23,130 bases of DNA from a virus. Shown one piece after another: positions 5,485 through 12,624 of this stretch; within the stretch, counting starts at the first letter, position 1; each line of letters starts with the position of its first letter. The DNA lies in the IMG/VR virus record IMGVR_UViG_3300044984_003494, positions 1 through 23,130 of that record; one strand, written 5' to 3'. Made by a program: the position numbers and the translations under genes. The notes beneath the pieces are model-generated. The model saw nothing but the letters and a program-made list of their open reading frames with translations. It was not told the origin of the DNA and did no database searches.

Positions 5485-7428
5485 ATGAAAACGCAACTCA
5501 ACACATCACCTATCTTCACTCAAGGAATTGAATCTTCGCAAGTGTCCAACATGGATATGGATTTGGAAGGCATGAAACAAGCTTGTCAAATCTTCCGCGA
5601 CAATATCTACACCGACAAAATTCTCGCCGTTGTGCGTGAATGGGTAAGCAATGCTGTCGATGAGCATCTGAAACACGGTATCGAGCAATCTGTTCAAACT
5701 GGCGTAAAAGAAGGTCGCTTCTTTGTTCGTGACTTCGCTAACGGTTTGGACGACAACGGCATTCGCAACGTGTTTGGCAAATACTTCCGCTCGACAAAGT
5801 CGAACAGCGATCAACCTATCGGTGGTTTCGGCGTAGGTGCAAAAGCAGGTCACTGCTACCAAGACACTTTTTACGTCACCTCTTTCTACAATGGCACGAA
5901 GACAGTCTATTCGTGCGTTCTTGGTGGCGACGAATCTGGCGCATCTATCGGTCAAGTGATTGAAATGTCACAAGAACCCACAAACGAAAGTGGTTTGTTG
6001 GTGGAAATCGACATCAAAGCAGAGCGCGGCAACAATGGTGACACTAGCACGTTTGTGGTTTATGCTCAAGCAATGGCAGACTACGCTACTCTGGCAAACA
6101 TTGAAGTGATCGACGATAGCGGTAATATTGTAGATGGCATCTACGAAAACAATAAGAAAACATTAATCTTAGAAAAAGACGGCATTCGATTCTATTCTTT
6201 TGAAAGTGGTTTGATTAGCGATCCACGACTTTTTGCCATTACGATGGGTGGCGTAAAGTATCATACTCCCGATAGCTTCAAGGGTTTTGGGTTTGAAGAT
6301 CAGTGTTCTCCAGCAACAGCTATTCAGATTGATGTTCCTGTTGGATTTTTTGAAGTGCCTATTTCGCGAGAGTTTTTTCGTGAGACTGCAAAGTTCACCA
6401 ATGGCATTGCCAAGTGTGAAGCAATTCTTGGTGAATTTATTAATCAACAAAAAGAATCATTGGGTGAGTTGACACTTTCTGATTTGTGCGTGAACAAGCT
6501 AAACAAGACTTCTGATTTTAAATTCAAAAATAATGCATTCGTGCCATCGAAAGTAGCATTGTCTTTAGCGAAAATTGGCAGCCTCAATCCAAACAATACT
6601 CTGGCTGAACACAATGGTCGTAAATTGGTTCTTCTTCTTTCTGATTCTTATCATCACCGTGGCGAGCAGGTTCGCAAAATCGAAGACTGGTGCAAAACAA
6701 ATAACAAATCTGTTCTGTATTGCACGAAACACGGCATGGAGTATGTTTGTTCCGCGATCTCACAATATTCAACGCCATCTGATTTGGTATTTCGTGCTGC
6801 TTCAACAATCTACCCCAAAAACACACAAGGCAGTGGCATCAGCGACAATAGATACACTGTAAATCGTCGTGGCTACGGCAGCAAAAGTTTTCGCTGGTCT
6901 GCTCTCGAATTGCACAATGAATATTGGAGTGTCGATCATACAGAACAAGAGGCGCAACAATTCTTGGCGCAGATTCCCCAATCAAACAAATTAGACTTGG
7001 TTCAAAAAATCCTCATCCTAGACAATGGATTTCATAGCACCTATTCGTTTAAGTCGGTGCTATTAAAAAGGGATTTAATTGCTCTTGGGTATGCATCTTA
7101 TGATGATCCAGCAATCGTAGCTACGATCAAGCAGTTGCAAAAGAGCAAGACAGAGCGCGATCAAGCAAGATCAGAAATGAGCCAACGCTATCATAAATGC
7201 AAAAATCTTTTGAGCAGCAAGTCTCAGCAAACTTTCAGTAATAGAATTTCTAAAGACCCATTCTCCCCAATTCTCGAAAAACGCGTATGCGCTTTGGAGA
7301 AGATTACTGAAGAATTAAAAAACAATAAAAACGAACTCGTCGCAACATTTACCAAATTGACTTTGGAAAGCTACTATTTCCAAGCCAGTCGTTCAGACGT
7401 AAGAAAATTCATCAAAGCGGCAAAATAA
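5485..7428 (+). CDS. rIIA: rIIA-like protein with GHKL ATPase fold
   Basis: This 647-residue protein resembles T4 rIIA, the membrane-associated protector from prophage-induced early lysis. The N-terminal third has a GHKL ATP-binding fold: the N-box REWVSNAVDEH (51-61), an acidic DFANGLDD loop (83-90) in the place of the DxGxG motif, and the lid GGFGVGAKAG (113-122). The C-terminal part (about 540-610) is charged and probably coiled coil. The open frame extends to 5443, but the ATG at 5485 is preferred because the promoter's -35 and -10 lie between 5446 and 5474, and residues before it do not match the family. It is followed by its usual partner rIIB. It probably contributes to resisting host or prophage exclusion systems. 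Confidence 0.82.
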   Translation: MKTQLNTSPIFTQGIESSQVSNMDMDLEGMKQACQIFRDNIYTDKILAVVREWVSNAVDEHLKHGIEQSVQTGVKEGRFFVRDFANGLDDNGIRNVFGKYFRSTKSNSDQPIGGFGVGAKAGHCYQDTFYVTSFYNGTKTVYSCVLGGDESGASIGQVIEMSQEPTNESGLLVEIDIKAERGNNGDTSTFVVYAQAMADYATLANIEVIDDSGNIVDGIYENNKKTLILEKDGIRFYSFESGLISDPRLFAITMGGVKYHTPDSFKGFGFEDQCSPATAIQIDVPVGFFEVPISREFFRETAKFTNGIAKCEAILGEFINQQKESLGELTLSDLCVNKLNKTSDFKFKNNAFVPSKVALSLAKIGSLNPNNTLAEHNGRKLVLLLSDSYHHRGEQVRKIEDWCKTNNKSVLYCTKHGMEYVCSAISQYSTPSDLVFRAASTIYPKNTQGSGISDNRYTVNRRGYGSKSFRWSALELHNEYWSVDHTEQEAQQFLAQIPQSNKLDLVQKILILDNGFHSTYSFKSVLLKRDLIALGYASYDDPAIVATIKQLQKSKTERDQARSEMSQRYHKCKNLLSSKSQQTFSNRISKDPFSPILEKRVCALEKITEELKNNKNELVATFTKLTLESYYFQASRSDVRKFIKAAK

Positions 7429-7431
7429 TCC

Positions 7432-7460
7432 TTGACAAACTATCAAAATAACAATACATT
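7432..7460 (+). promoter_or_regulatory. Early promoter of rIIB-like gene
   Basis: TTGACA (7432-7437), 17-base spacer, TACATT (7455-7460), starting four bases after the rIIA stop codon. The predicted leader is about 20 bases, the longest of the set, and has no Shine-Dalgarno motif. It gives rIIB its own transcript. Confidence 0.7.
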
Positions 7461-7486
7461 AAAAGCGCAACGCAACTTAACAACCT

Positions 7487-8500
7487 ATGAAGTATATCAT
7501 TAATCAAACAGGAATCGTCCTATTCATGAACAACAAACCGCAAAAGTTTGCCAGTTCAGATCCGAAATATGCGGCGATTATCGCAGCCCTACGCTTGCCA
7601 TCTGATCAACAAGAGGCAGCGATTAACAAAGCTCTGGAAGCGGCAGATGTAAATCGCAACATTCAATCCAAAGGATTTCAATTGAATCCTAACACCAGAG
7701 AAGTATCTTATCATGGAGAACTCCTTCCAGCACCATTGGCGCAGAAAGTGTTTTCTTTGATCGAACAGAATCTGCCAGTTACCCTACTGGAGAAGTTCTG
7801 GGAAAATCTCAAACAAAATCCATCGTATAATTCGGTGCGAGAATTGTATGACTTCCTTTCCTATAAAGAACTTCCTATTACCGAAGACGGTTGTTTCTTG
7901 GCATATCGCGGTCTTCAAGATGACTTCTATTCTGTTTCTGGTAATCTGCAAACTAAAGTATTGCAAGGCGCTGTAAACAGCAAAGGACAAATCTACAATG
8001 GTGTGGGCGAGCATATTGAAGTGCAGCGCAACTGCGTGGATGACAATCGCGAGAATCACTGCTCGTTTGGTGTTCATGCTGGTTCGTGGGATTATGCTCT
8101 CAACTGGTCTCGCGGCAAAATGGTTGTCGTAAAAATCAATCCAAAAGATGTTGTCAGTGTTCCTTCTGATTACAATTGCCAGAAACTGCGCTGCTGTGCT
8201 TACACTGTCGTTTCAGAAGTAGAAGTAGAAATCACTTCTGCCGCTACTGACGATGATGGCAACGAATTGGAAGATCAATCTTTTCAAGAAGAAGTTAGCA
8301 ATCGCAGCGAAGTTATTCGTCGAGTGCAGCAATACCTGACTCGTAAGCAAGATCAGGGAGTTGAAGAAGTTTCTTTCCGCGCAATTCAAAGTTGCTTCTC
8401 GCCAGATTGCCCTAGTATGGCAGAGATTGCTGATGCCGTAAATGCTCTTGGTTATAGCTGGTTCTTCTTTGGTGAGAAAAAAATGGTTGACTTGAGCTAA
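7487..8500 (+). CDS. rIIB: rIIB-like protein
   Basis: This 337-residue protein is related to T4 rIIB. The recognisable block runs from about residue 100 to 245. It contains LEKFWENLKQNPSYNSV, the PITEDGCFLAYRGL motif, a cysteine-containing CSFGVHAGSWDYA segment and INPKDVVSVPSDY followed by KLRCCAYTV. The N-terminus has an extra domain of about 90 residues (MKYIINQTGIVLFMNN). The C-terminus (about 270-337) has a helical, possibly DNA-binding-like segment not found in all members. rIIB acts with rIIA in T4 rapid-lysis and exclusion phenotypes; the biochemical mechanism is unsolved. The start ATG is placed after its own promoter and has no Shine-Dalgarno sequence. Confidence 0.85.
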   Translation: MKYIINQTGIVLFMNNKPQKFASSDPKYAAIIAALRLPSDQQEAAINKALEAADVNRNIQSKGFQLNPNTREVSYHGELLPAPLAQKVFSLIEQNLPVTLLEKFWENLKQNPSYNSVRELYDFLSYKELPITEDGCFLAYRGLQDDFYSVSGNLQTKVLQGAVNSKGQIYNGVGEHIEVQRNCVDDNRENHCSFGVHAGSWDYALNWSRGKMVVVKINPKDVVSVPSDYNCQKLRCCAYTVVSEVEVEITSAATDDDGNELEDQSFQEEVSNRSEVIRRVQQYLTRKQDQGVEEVSFRAIQSCFSPDCPSMAEIADAVNALGYSWFFFGEKKMVDLS

Positions 8501-8506
8501 CACTAA

Positions 8507-8526
8507 GAGGGGGCGAAAGCCCCCTC
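8507..8526 (+). other. GC-rich hairpin with GAAA tetraloop
   Basis: GAGGGGGC (8507-8514), GAAA, GCCCCCTC (8519-8526) form a perfect 8-bp stem capped by a GNRA tetraloop, right after the rIIB stop. No T-run follows, so it is not a normal intrinsic terminator. It may block 3' exonucleases, partly attenuate, or act as an RNA processing or stability element. Confidence 0.85.
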
Positions 8527-8537
8527 ACAAATTACTT

Positions 8538-8792
8538 ATGGCCACAAAAAATAACATTACGGGCGACGAGATAAAGAGCAAAGTTCTTTCAAAACAAGGT
8601 CGCGAAAATTGGGACAAAGCTTTTGCGAAAAAGACAGCAATAGAGTGGGCAAAGCTTGATGAAATCATTATTTTAGATCCAGATGGATTCAGAGACGACG
8701 ATGGCATTACAATCGAAACGCCTATTTCTTATGCTGAATACAGTAGACGAATTCCCTTTGCGACTGTCATGATGAAAAAAAATCCTATTTAA
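8538..8792 (+). CDS. Hypothetical phage protein with ILDPDGFRDDDG motif
   Basis: This 84-residue soluble protein starts MATKNNITGDEIKSKV, has a helical lysine-rich middle and then the pattern ILDPDGFRDDDGITIETPISYAEY (split over residues 45-68), which I recall from a family of small phage proteins found in many siphoviruses. The function is unknown. It lies 11 bases after the hairpin that follows rIIB and shares no overlap with its neighbours. The start ATG follows ATTACTT, with no Shine-Dalgarno motif. Confidence 0.78.
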   Translation: MATKNNITGDEIKSKVLSKQGRENWDKAFAKKTAIEWAKLDEIIILDPDGFRDDDGITIETPISYAEYSRRIPFATVMMKKNPI

Positions 8793-8802
8793 TCAATTTT
8801 TA

Positions 8803-8812
8803 AGTGTAAAAA
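8803..8812 (+). promoter_or_regulatory. Late promoter motif of the small membrane protein
   Basis: AGTGTAAAAA lies with its GTG 14 bases before the ATG at 8818. It is one of five copies of the (A/G)GTGTAAWWA motif, all just upstream of tail, lysis or membrane protein genes. If TGTAAAAA acts as a -10 element, transcription would start exactly at the ATG. Confidence 0.55.
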
Positions 8813-8817
8813 TAGAC

Positions 8818-9015
8818 ATGACAGAAGTACTCATTCCTATCGTATTGGACATTGTTAAAGCTTACCCATGGTTTCCAGTGGTGACAAGCGCTGTCGCACT
8901 AGCTTCCGCTGTGGCTGCTGTGACTCCAACACCTAAAGCTGGAAGCACTTGGTCCAAAGTCTACAAAGTAGTCGATATTGTCGCTTTGAACTTTGGCAAA
9001 GCCAAGCAAAAATAA
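8818..9015 (+). CDS. Small membrane protein, possible accessory holin
   Basis: This 65-residue protein has two hydrophobic stretches, about residues 3-12 and 19-38 (the second ALASAVAAV-rich), and ends VYKVVDIVALNFGKAKQK. The C-terminal 'KVVDxLALNxGKAKN' pattern recurs in short phage membrane proteins that are often encoded near lysis genes and sometimes called putative holins. It has the late promoter motif directly upstream, which fits late expression. The strong terminator at 9041-9081 follows it. It could help the holin at 16622-16939, or be a membrane protein with another role; I would not assign holin function without tests. Confidence 0.65.
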   Translation: MTEVLIPIVLDIVKAYPWFPVVTSAVALASAVAAVTPTPKAGSTWSKVYKVVDIVALNFGKAKQK

Positions 9016-9040
9016 TCATTAAAATAGATTAAAAAATCCC

Positions 9041-9081
9041 ACTGAGCTAGAGAAATAAAACACTCTGGCTCAGTTTTTTTT
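9041..9081 (+). terminator. Intrinsic terminator
   Basis: ACTGAGCTAGAG (9041-9052) pairs with CTCTGGCTCAGT (9063-9074), 12 pairs with one G-T, around a loop of 10 bases (AAATAAAACA). A run of eight T follows (9074-9081). It ends the rIIA/rIIB/membrane protein unit and separates it from the promoter that starts at 9083. Confidence 0.9.
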
Positions 9082-9082
9082 G

Positions 9083-9111
9083 TTGACAAGCCGCAGATGA
9101 TATGAGATTAT
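9083..9111 (+). promoter_or_regulatory. Early promoter, predicted leaderless
   Basis: TTGACA (9083-9088), 17-base spacer, GATTAT (9106-9111). Seven bases downstream of the -10 is 9118, the A of the start ATG, so the mRNA should be leaderless. The -35 is the extended TTGTTGACA and starts just two bases after the preceding terminator's T-run. Confidence 0.72.
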
Positions 9112-9117
9112 CAGCTT

Positions 9118-9351
9118 ATGCAGAAACTGATACTAAGATACGATTGGTCAGTTCCTTACGAAGCGTCAGGAACTGGAGTCATCCCATTTGAATACGAATC
9201 ACTTGAACTTGCTTATGTTGACTTTTATGATTTACAAGAAAAATCTGAATACTATTTCTGGTTTTTGGGTCACGAATTTAACAAATCTGAAGATGTCGAA
9301 TTCTTTACTTTAGAAGAATGGTTTGAGCGTTATAAATTTAAACAACAATGA
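9118..9351 (+). CDS. Hypothetical acidic aromatic protein
   Basis: This 77-residue protein is very rich in tyrosine, tryptophan, phenylalanine and glutamate (DFYDLQEKSEYYFWFLGHEF). It has no cysteine, signal or membrane segment. It is the first gene of the right-hand plus-strand operon. The promoter is predicted to start transcription at the first base of its ATG. It overlaps the next gene by ATGA (9348-9351). No family recognised. The composition is reminiscent of small phage proteins that bind host proteins, but that is not evidence of function. Confidence 0.72.
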   Translation: MQKLILRYDWSVPYEASGTGVIPFEYESLELAYVDFYDLQEKSEYYFWFLGHEFNKSEDVEFFTLEEWFERYKFKQQ

Positions 9352-9740
9352 AAAAAAATCAATTAATCGAACAATTGCAAAAAATCAAAGGCAACCCCGA
9401 AATCAAAATGTGGAACGGGTATGTTGATGATTGGATGGATATTAAGCTTTGCGAACAAGAGTTTGTCAAAGAATCGGAGGACTTTATTCGTTGGGGTGTC
9501 GAAATGGAGTGGAAAGAAAAGAACCGATCGTGGGAAATCCCTGAAGAGGCACAGATTCAAATCGAAGAGGTTATAAAAGAAATGTTAAAAAATAGACAGT
9601 GGGAATTGCCGAATCAATATTTGCAAACAGAAGAAGATGAGAAGCGTTGGTATGGTAAAAATAAAAAGAAGTTTGTTTTAATCAACGGAAAAATTCGCGG
9701 CAAATCAATTGAAGATCGACTTGGAAAAGTCAGCTACTAA
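9348..9740 (+). CDS. Conserved phage protein of unknown function
   Basis: This 130-residue soluble protein begins MKKNQLIEQLQKIKGNPEIKMWNGYVDDWM. It ends GKSIEDRLGKVSY, where I recall similar phage proteins starting 'LIExLxxxxGNPxVxxWNGxVxDWM' and ending 'DRLGxxxY'. The middle is highly charged. This family is widespread in phages, and its function is not established. It is coupled to the preceding gene by ATGA, and its TAA is one base from the RNA ligase ATG (TAATATG), so all three should be co-expressed. Confidence 0.8.
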   Translation: MKKNQLIEQLQKIKGNPEIKMWNGYVDDWMDIKLCEQEFVKESEDFIRWGVEMEWKEKNRSWEIPEEAQIQIEEVIKEMLKNRQWELPNQYLQTEEDEKRWYGKNKKKFVLINGKIRGKSIEDRLGKVSY

Positions 9741-9741
9741 T

Positions 9742-10824
9742 ATGAAACTACCAAACAAAGAAGAATTTAATTTCAAAGATTGCGTCATCGCTGGTGACGA
9801 ATGTTGGCTCATTACACCAAAAGAAATCGGAGTTAAGTGGACAGAAGATACGATGAAATTTCGTTCGATGATCGTTCGCAAGTCTGATAATTTTATCGTA
9901 TCGCGTTCGTTTTCGAAATTTTTCAATTATACGGAGCAGCCAGATTTGGACAAATTTCCTCTGGATGAATCTTTTGTTGCTTATGAGAAATTAGATGGCA
10001 GCTTGCTCATTTGCGATCAATACAAAAACGATCTTCTGCTTAGAACTAGAGGCACGACAGATGCAAGACAAATGCCTAATGGTCATGAGATTGATTTTTT
10101 AATCAATAAATATAAAAAGTTTTTTGAATTCATCACAAGCGTTGATAGCAATTCGGAATTTACATTTTTGTGTGAGTGGCAGACTAATAGTAACGTGATT
10201 GTTATTGGTGGTTTTCCAGAGCCTAAATTGTCTCTGATTGGAATCATTAAAAAAGATTCTGGATGGATGGCATCGCAAAAATATTTAGACGAATTGGCTA
10301 TTGCTCTTGAAATCGAAAGACCTGTAAAATATTCCTACAACTCTATTCAAGAATGTCTTGAGGATGTTGAAATGTGGGTAGGTAGAGAGGGTGTCGTTCT
10401 ATACTCTGAATCGGGAAAAATGCGCAAGGCAAAGAGCAGTTGGTATTGTTCTGTTCACCGATTGGCAACTGGATTGCGTAGCACTTCTCACGTTTTAGAA
10501 TTCTTTTTGGAGTCTCCGAGATACACTGATTATCAGGATTTTTATAATTATACTGTCGATCACATCGACTTCGAAGTGGCAGAAAAAATCAAAAACGAGG
10601 CTAAATTAATTACCGATGCCTATGCTAAATTCGTAAAGTGCGTAGATAATATCAACCAGAGGATGCTATTCATTCGTGATTATTCCAATCGCAAAGAACA
10701 AGCAATGGCAATTCAACAAGAGTTTCGTGATTGGAAGACTGCTATTGCATTCATTCTACTCGATAATCGTAAGATTGATGATAAGGTCGTGCGCAAAGCA
10801 ATGGAGAAAATCTTAGAAATCTAA
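9742..10824 (+). CDS. rnlA: RNA ligase, T4 Rnl1-like
   Basis: This 360-residue protein has the nucleotidyltransferase motifs of the ATP-dependent Rnl1 group. Motif I is YEKLDGSL with the catalytic lysine at 83. Further motifs are RTRGT (101-105), FLCEW (142-146, motif III), REGVVLY (215-221, motif IV) and KMRKAK (226-231, motif V). The C-terminal 110 residues are helical, as in Rnl1. T4 Rnl1 is 374 residues long. It seals 5'-phosphate and 3'-hydroxyl RNA ends, classically to repair tRNA cut by host anticodon nucleases. The frame is open to 9709, but the ATG at 9742 lies one base after the upstream stop and matches the start style of its neighbours. See 18797-19734 for likely end-healing partners. 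Confidence 0.88.
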   Translation: MKLPNKEEFNFKDCVIAGDECWLITPKEIGVKWTEDTMKFRSMIVRKSDNFIVSRSFSKFFNYTEQPDLDKFPLDESFVAYEKLDGSLLICDQYKNDLLLRTRGTTDARQMPNGHEIDFLINKYKKFFEFITSVDSNSEFTFLCEWQTNSNVIVIGGFPEPKLSLIGIIKKDSGWMASQKYLDELAIALEIERPVKYSYNSIQECLEDVEMWVGREGVVLYSESGKMRKAKSSWYCSVHRLATGLRSTSHVLEFFLESPRYTDYQDFYNYTVDHIDFEVAEKIKNEAKLITDAYAKFVKCVDNINQRMLFIRDYSNRKEQAMAIQQEFRDWKTAIAFILLDNRKIDDKVVRKAMEKILEI

Positions 10825-10827
10825 AAC

Positions 10828-11000
10828 ATGATACTCATTAACATATTCAATGCATCTTGCCCAAAAGTGTCGTAGTGGATATTACTGATGACCAGAAGAT
10901 TATTGAAATCAATAATTTGTTTACAAGTGGTTGGTATAGCTGCGATCTGGAAAAGATTATCGCGGCAGTAAAGAAAGAACTTGACAAATTCAAACACTAA
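10828..11000 (+). CDS. Small ORF in two frames: possible -1 frameshift or broken gene
   Basis: An ATG at 10828, three bases after the ligase stop, opens a frame of 15 codons that stops at 10873. The -1 frame then reads cleanly to TAA at 10998-11000 for 44 residues with normal protein character (DITDDQKIIEI and a helical C-terminus). The frames join at CCCAAAA (10860-10866), read C CCA AAA in the first frame, exactly the X XXY YYZ slippery pattern for -1 frameshifting. The joined product would be about 57 residues. The alternatives are a one-base sequencing error, a degenerate gene, or a TTG start at 10857 in the second frame giving 47 residues. The promoter for the next gene overlaps the ORF's end. 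Confidence 0.45.
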
Positions 11001-11008
11001 CGTATATT
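10981..11008 (+). promoter_or_regulatory. Early promoter, predicted leaderless
   Basis: TTGACA (10981-10986), 16-base spacer, TATATT (11003-11008), the best -10 in the set. Seven bases further on is the A of the ATG at 11015, so a leaderless mRNA is expected. The -35 overlaps the last codons of the upstream small ORF. Confidence 0.75.
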
Positions 11009-11014
11009 GAGCGT

Positions 11015-11200
11015 ATGGAAAAAGATCCTGATATTCTTGACGTTTTGCGTCACCATGACAAGCTCCCCGCGATACTTCGCAATATGGATAACGAACTCAG
11101 CACCATTTGGCAAATCGTTGCCAGAGCGGAAGATGAGATTGTCAAGTTGAGAGAAGAAAACAAACAATTAAAAAAACAATTAAAAAATAATGAATTATGA
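11015..11200 (+). CDS. Hypothetical coiled-coil protein
   Basis: This 61-residue protein is almost entirely helical. Its C-terminal half (about 38-61) has a heptad-like pattern with many lysines and glutamates (IVKLREENKQLKKQLKNNEL), suggesting a short parallel coiled coil. It is the first gene after a predicted leaderless promoter and overlaps the next gene by 11 bases (ATG 11190 inside its end). No membrane segment or cysteine is present, and no family is recognised. Short coiled-coil proteins of this type often dimerise, but a partner cannot be inferred. Confidence 0.7.
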   Translation: MEKDPDILDVLRHHDKLPAILRNMDNELSTIWQIVARAEDEIVKLREENKQLKKQLKNNEL

Positions 11201-11420
11201 ATTTCAATGCTCTTTCTGTCGAAAGGCAGAAGCTTCATGGATTTATATGCCTAGTGATGAATACGCCTGTGATGACTGTGTGCCGCGAAAGTGTTCCTGT
11301 AATATGGAGCCGATAGATGGCAATTGGGAAAACGAAAATGAAAGCAATTGGGACTATATAAAAGATGAAAAAGGAAAACATTTGCCTTGCTGTGAATGGG
11401 AACAGATAACAATAGAATAA
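11190..11420 (+). CDS. Small zinc-ribbon-like protein
   Basis: This 76-residue protein has a cysteine pattern suited to metal binding: CSFC at residues 7-10, CDDC at about 28-31, CSC after PRK, then CC near the C-terminus. The stretch PSDEYACDDCVPRKCSC closely follows a pattern I recall in phage proteins of the form YxCDDCVPRGCSCN. Tryptophan and acidic residues fill the rest. It may bind zinc and contact nucleic acid or protein, but no function is established. It overlaps the previous gene by 11 bases and is followed after one base by the next ATG. Confidence 0.75.
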   Translation: MNYEFQCSFCRKAEASWIYMPSDEYACDDCVPRKCSCNMEPIDGNWENENESNWDYIKDEKGKHLPCCEWEQITIE

Positions 11421-11421
11421 T

Positions 11422-11751
11422 ATGACAATTTTCGAAAAACGAATGCAAGCAGTAATTTTAAAATTGCGAGAGCAAACTGAGTCTGCGGAATATCAACAAC
11501 TAACCAGTTGGCAAAAGACTGCATCTAATCGCCAAATACTCAGGGACAGTCGTGAGGGCGACTATCTGATTAAAGTCAGTCGCAACAACGTTCTTAACTT
11601 TTGCGGTGAAGATCAGCAATACATCGACTACACATACATTCGTCATGGATGGTTTGCTTTAGGACCTCGTAAAGATGCTCAATGGTTCACTGGTGCTGAA
11701 GCCTATGAATGGCTCAAAGGAAAGAAAGGATTCGCAGTAGTAAAAAGATAA
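11422..11751 (+). CDS. Hypothetical protein
   Basis: This 109-residue protein has a helical N-terminus (FEKRMQAVILKLREQ) and a C-terminal half with many aromatic residues (YIRHGWFALG, AQWFTGAEAYEWLKG). It has one cysteine and no membrane segment. The start follows AGAATAAT, giving the AATATG context without a Shine-Dalgarno sequence, and sits one base after the preceding stop. No family recognised. Confidence 0.7.
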   Translation: MTIFEKRMQAVILKLREQTESAEYQQLTSWQKTASNRQILRDSREGDYLIKVSRNNVLNFCGEDQQYIDYTYIRHGWFALGPRKDAQWFTGAEAYEWLKGKKGFAVVKR

Positions 11752-11755
11752 ACAT

Positions 11756-12157
11756 ATGAATAAAATAGATTTTTTAAATAAAGGTATACGATTCTTCAAG
11801 GATGAGATCAAAGAAATTCGTCGAACTGTTGAAATCTTTGAGAAACAAAGGGATGAAATCATTTTAAATTCTCAATTTACATGGAATGATAAGACATTCA
11901 ATGTTTCTGATATGCGATGGTTTAACGAATGGATGTATGAGGATTGTCCTTATACTCCAGGATTTAAAAGCTACACTGAAACATTGCATATATTTTCCAC
12001 AGACGGCAAATCTATCCATTTTAGCTTGCCTGAAAACAAACACGGATGGTATGATGAAAAACACCAACAATTCAAAGACTTCGAAGATTTCTTTATTGAC
12101 AAATTTGGAGTATCGTTTAAAATGGTATTAAAAAAAGGAGAAGTGAAAGAACAATAA
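11756..12157 (+). CDS. Hypothetical protein
   Basis: This 133-residue protein has a coiled-coil-like N-terminal third (KDEIKEIRRTVEIFEKQRDEI begins at about residue 15) and a beta-like, aromatic C-terminal part (SYTETLHIFSTDGKSIHFSL). It is soluble and carries a single cysteine. It lies four bases after the preceding stop, and its own TAA is one base from the next ATG (TAATATG). No function is recognised. Confidence 0.7.
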   Translation: MNKIDFLNKGIRFFKDEIKEIRRTVEIFEKQRDEIILNSQFTWNDKTFNVSDMRWFNEWMYEDCPYTPGFKSYTETLHIFSTDGKSIHFSLPENKHGWYDEKHQQFKDFEDFFIDKFGVSFKMVLKKGEVKEQ

Positions 12158-12158
12158 T

Positions 12159-12386
12159 ATGTTAGAAGAAAGCATGGAAATCGCAAGACAATATCTTGAG
12201 AAAGAAAAAAACGGTACATTAGACCTAAACAATCTAACTGAAGATGAACAACAAATGCGTATGTTTAGTAAAGCTTATGATGAGTCGGGTTTAGGTGAAT
12301 TGTTTGCGGATGCCGTTATTGAAGCAGCAAATGGTCAATGCGATAATAAGAGAATCTCTCAAGCAGTAGGAGCAAAATTGAATTGA
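12159..12386 (+). CDS. Hypothetical helical protein
   Basis: This 75-residue, acidic, entirely helical protein (ESMEIARQYLEKEK at the N-terminus; SGLGELFADAVIEAA in the middle) has one cysteine. It starts and ends one base from its neighbours (TAATATG, TGATATG), so it is co-translated with the thioredoxin-like gene. No recognised domain is present, and neither a regulatory nor a structural role can be chosen. Confidence 0.7.
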   Translation: MLEESMEIARQYLEKEKNGTLDLNNLTEDEQQMRMFSKAYDESGLGELFADAVIEAANGQCDNKRISQAVGAKLN

Positions 12387-12387
12387 T

Positions 12388-12624
12388 ATGAAAAAAATAC
12401 TAGCTACAAGTGCAACTTGCGGTCCATGTCACTTGCTGAAAGCAAGACTGGAAAAATCCGCAATATCAGTGAATATAAAAAGCATGAATGAACCCGAAAA
12501 CATTCCTTGGTTTCGTGAAAAAAGCATTAGAAATGTTCCTATGCTTATCATCGAAGACGATCAAGGAAATGAGATCGAGCGAATTACAGGCGTAGAAGAT
12601 ATTTATAACAATTTAAAACAATGA
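12388..12624 (+). CDS. Thioredoxin-like protein with CGPC motif
   Basis: This 78-residue protein has a thioredoxin/glutaredoxin-like fold: beta strand MKKILAT, then the redox motif CGPC at residues 11-14, helix HLLKARLE, and later the cis-proline segment [18 protein letters not shown], typical of the family. It is shorter than thioredoxin (about 105 residues), like phage NrdH- or glutaredoxin-like proteins. It could reduce ribonucleotide reductase or phage proteins, but no reductase gene is visible here. It overlaps the RlpA-like gene by ATGA (12621-12624), suggesting they are made together. Confidence 0.85.
   Translation: MKKILATSATCGPCHLLKARLEKSAISVNIKSMNEPENIPWFREKSIRNVPMLIIEDDQGNEIERITGVEDIYNNLKQ

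Noticed and set aside
6575-6862. ORFs on both strands inside the rIIA gene
   Set aside because: They are frame shadows of the well-supported rIIA-like reading frame.
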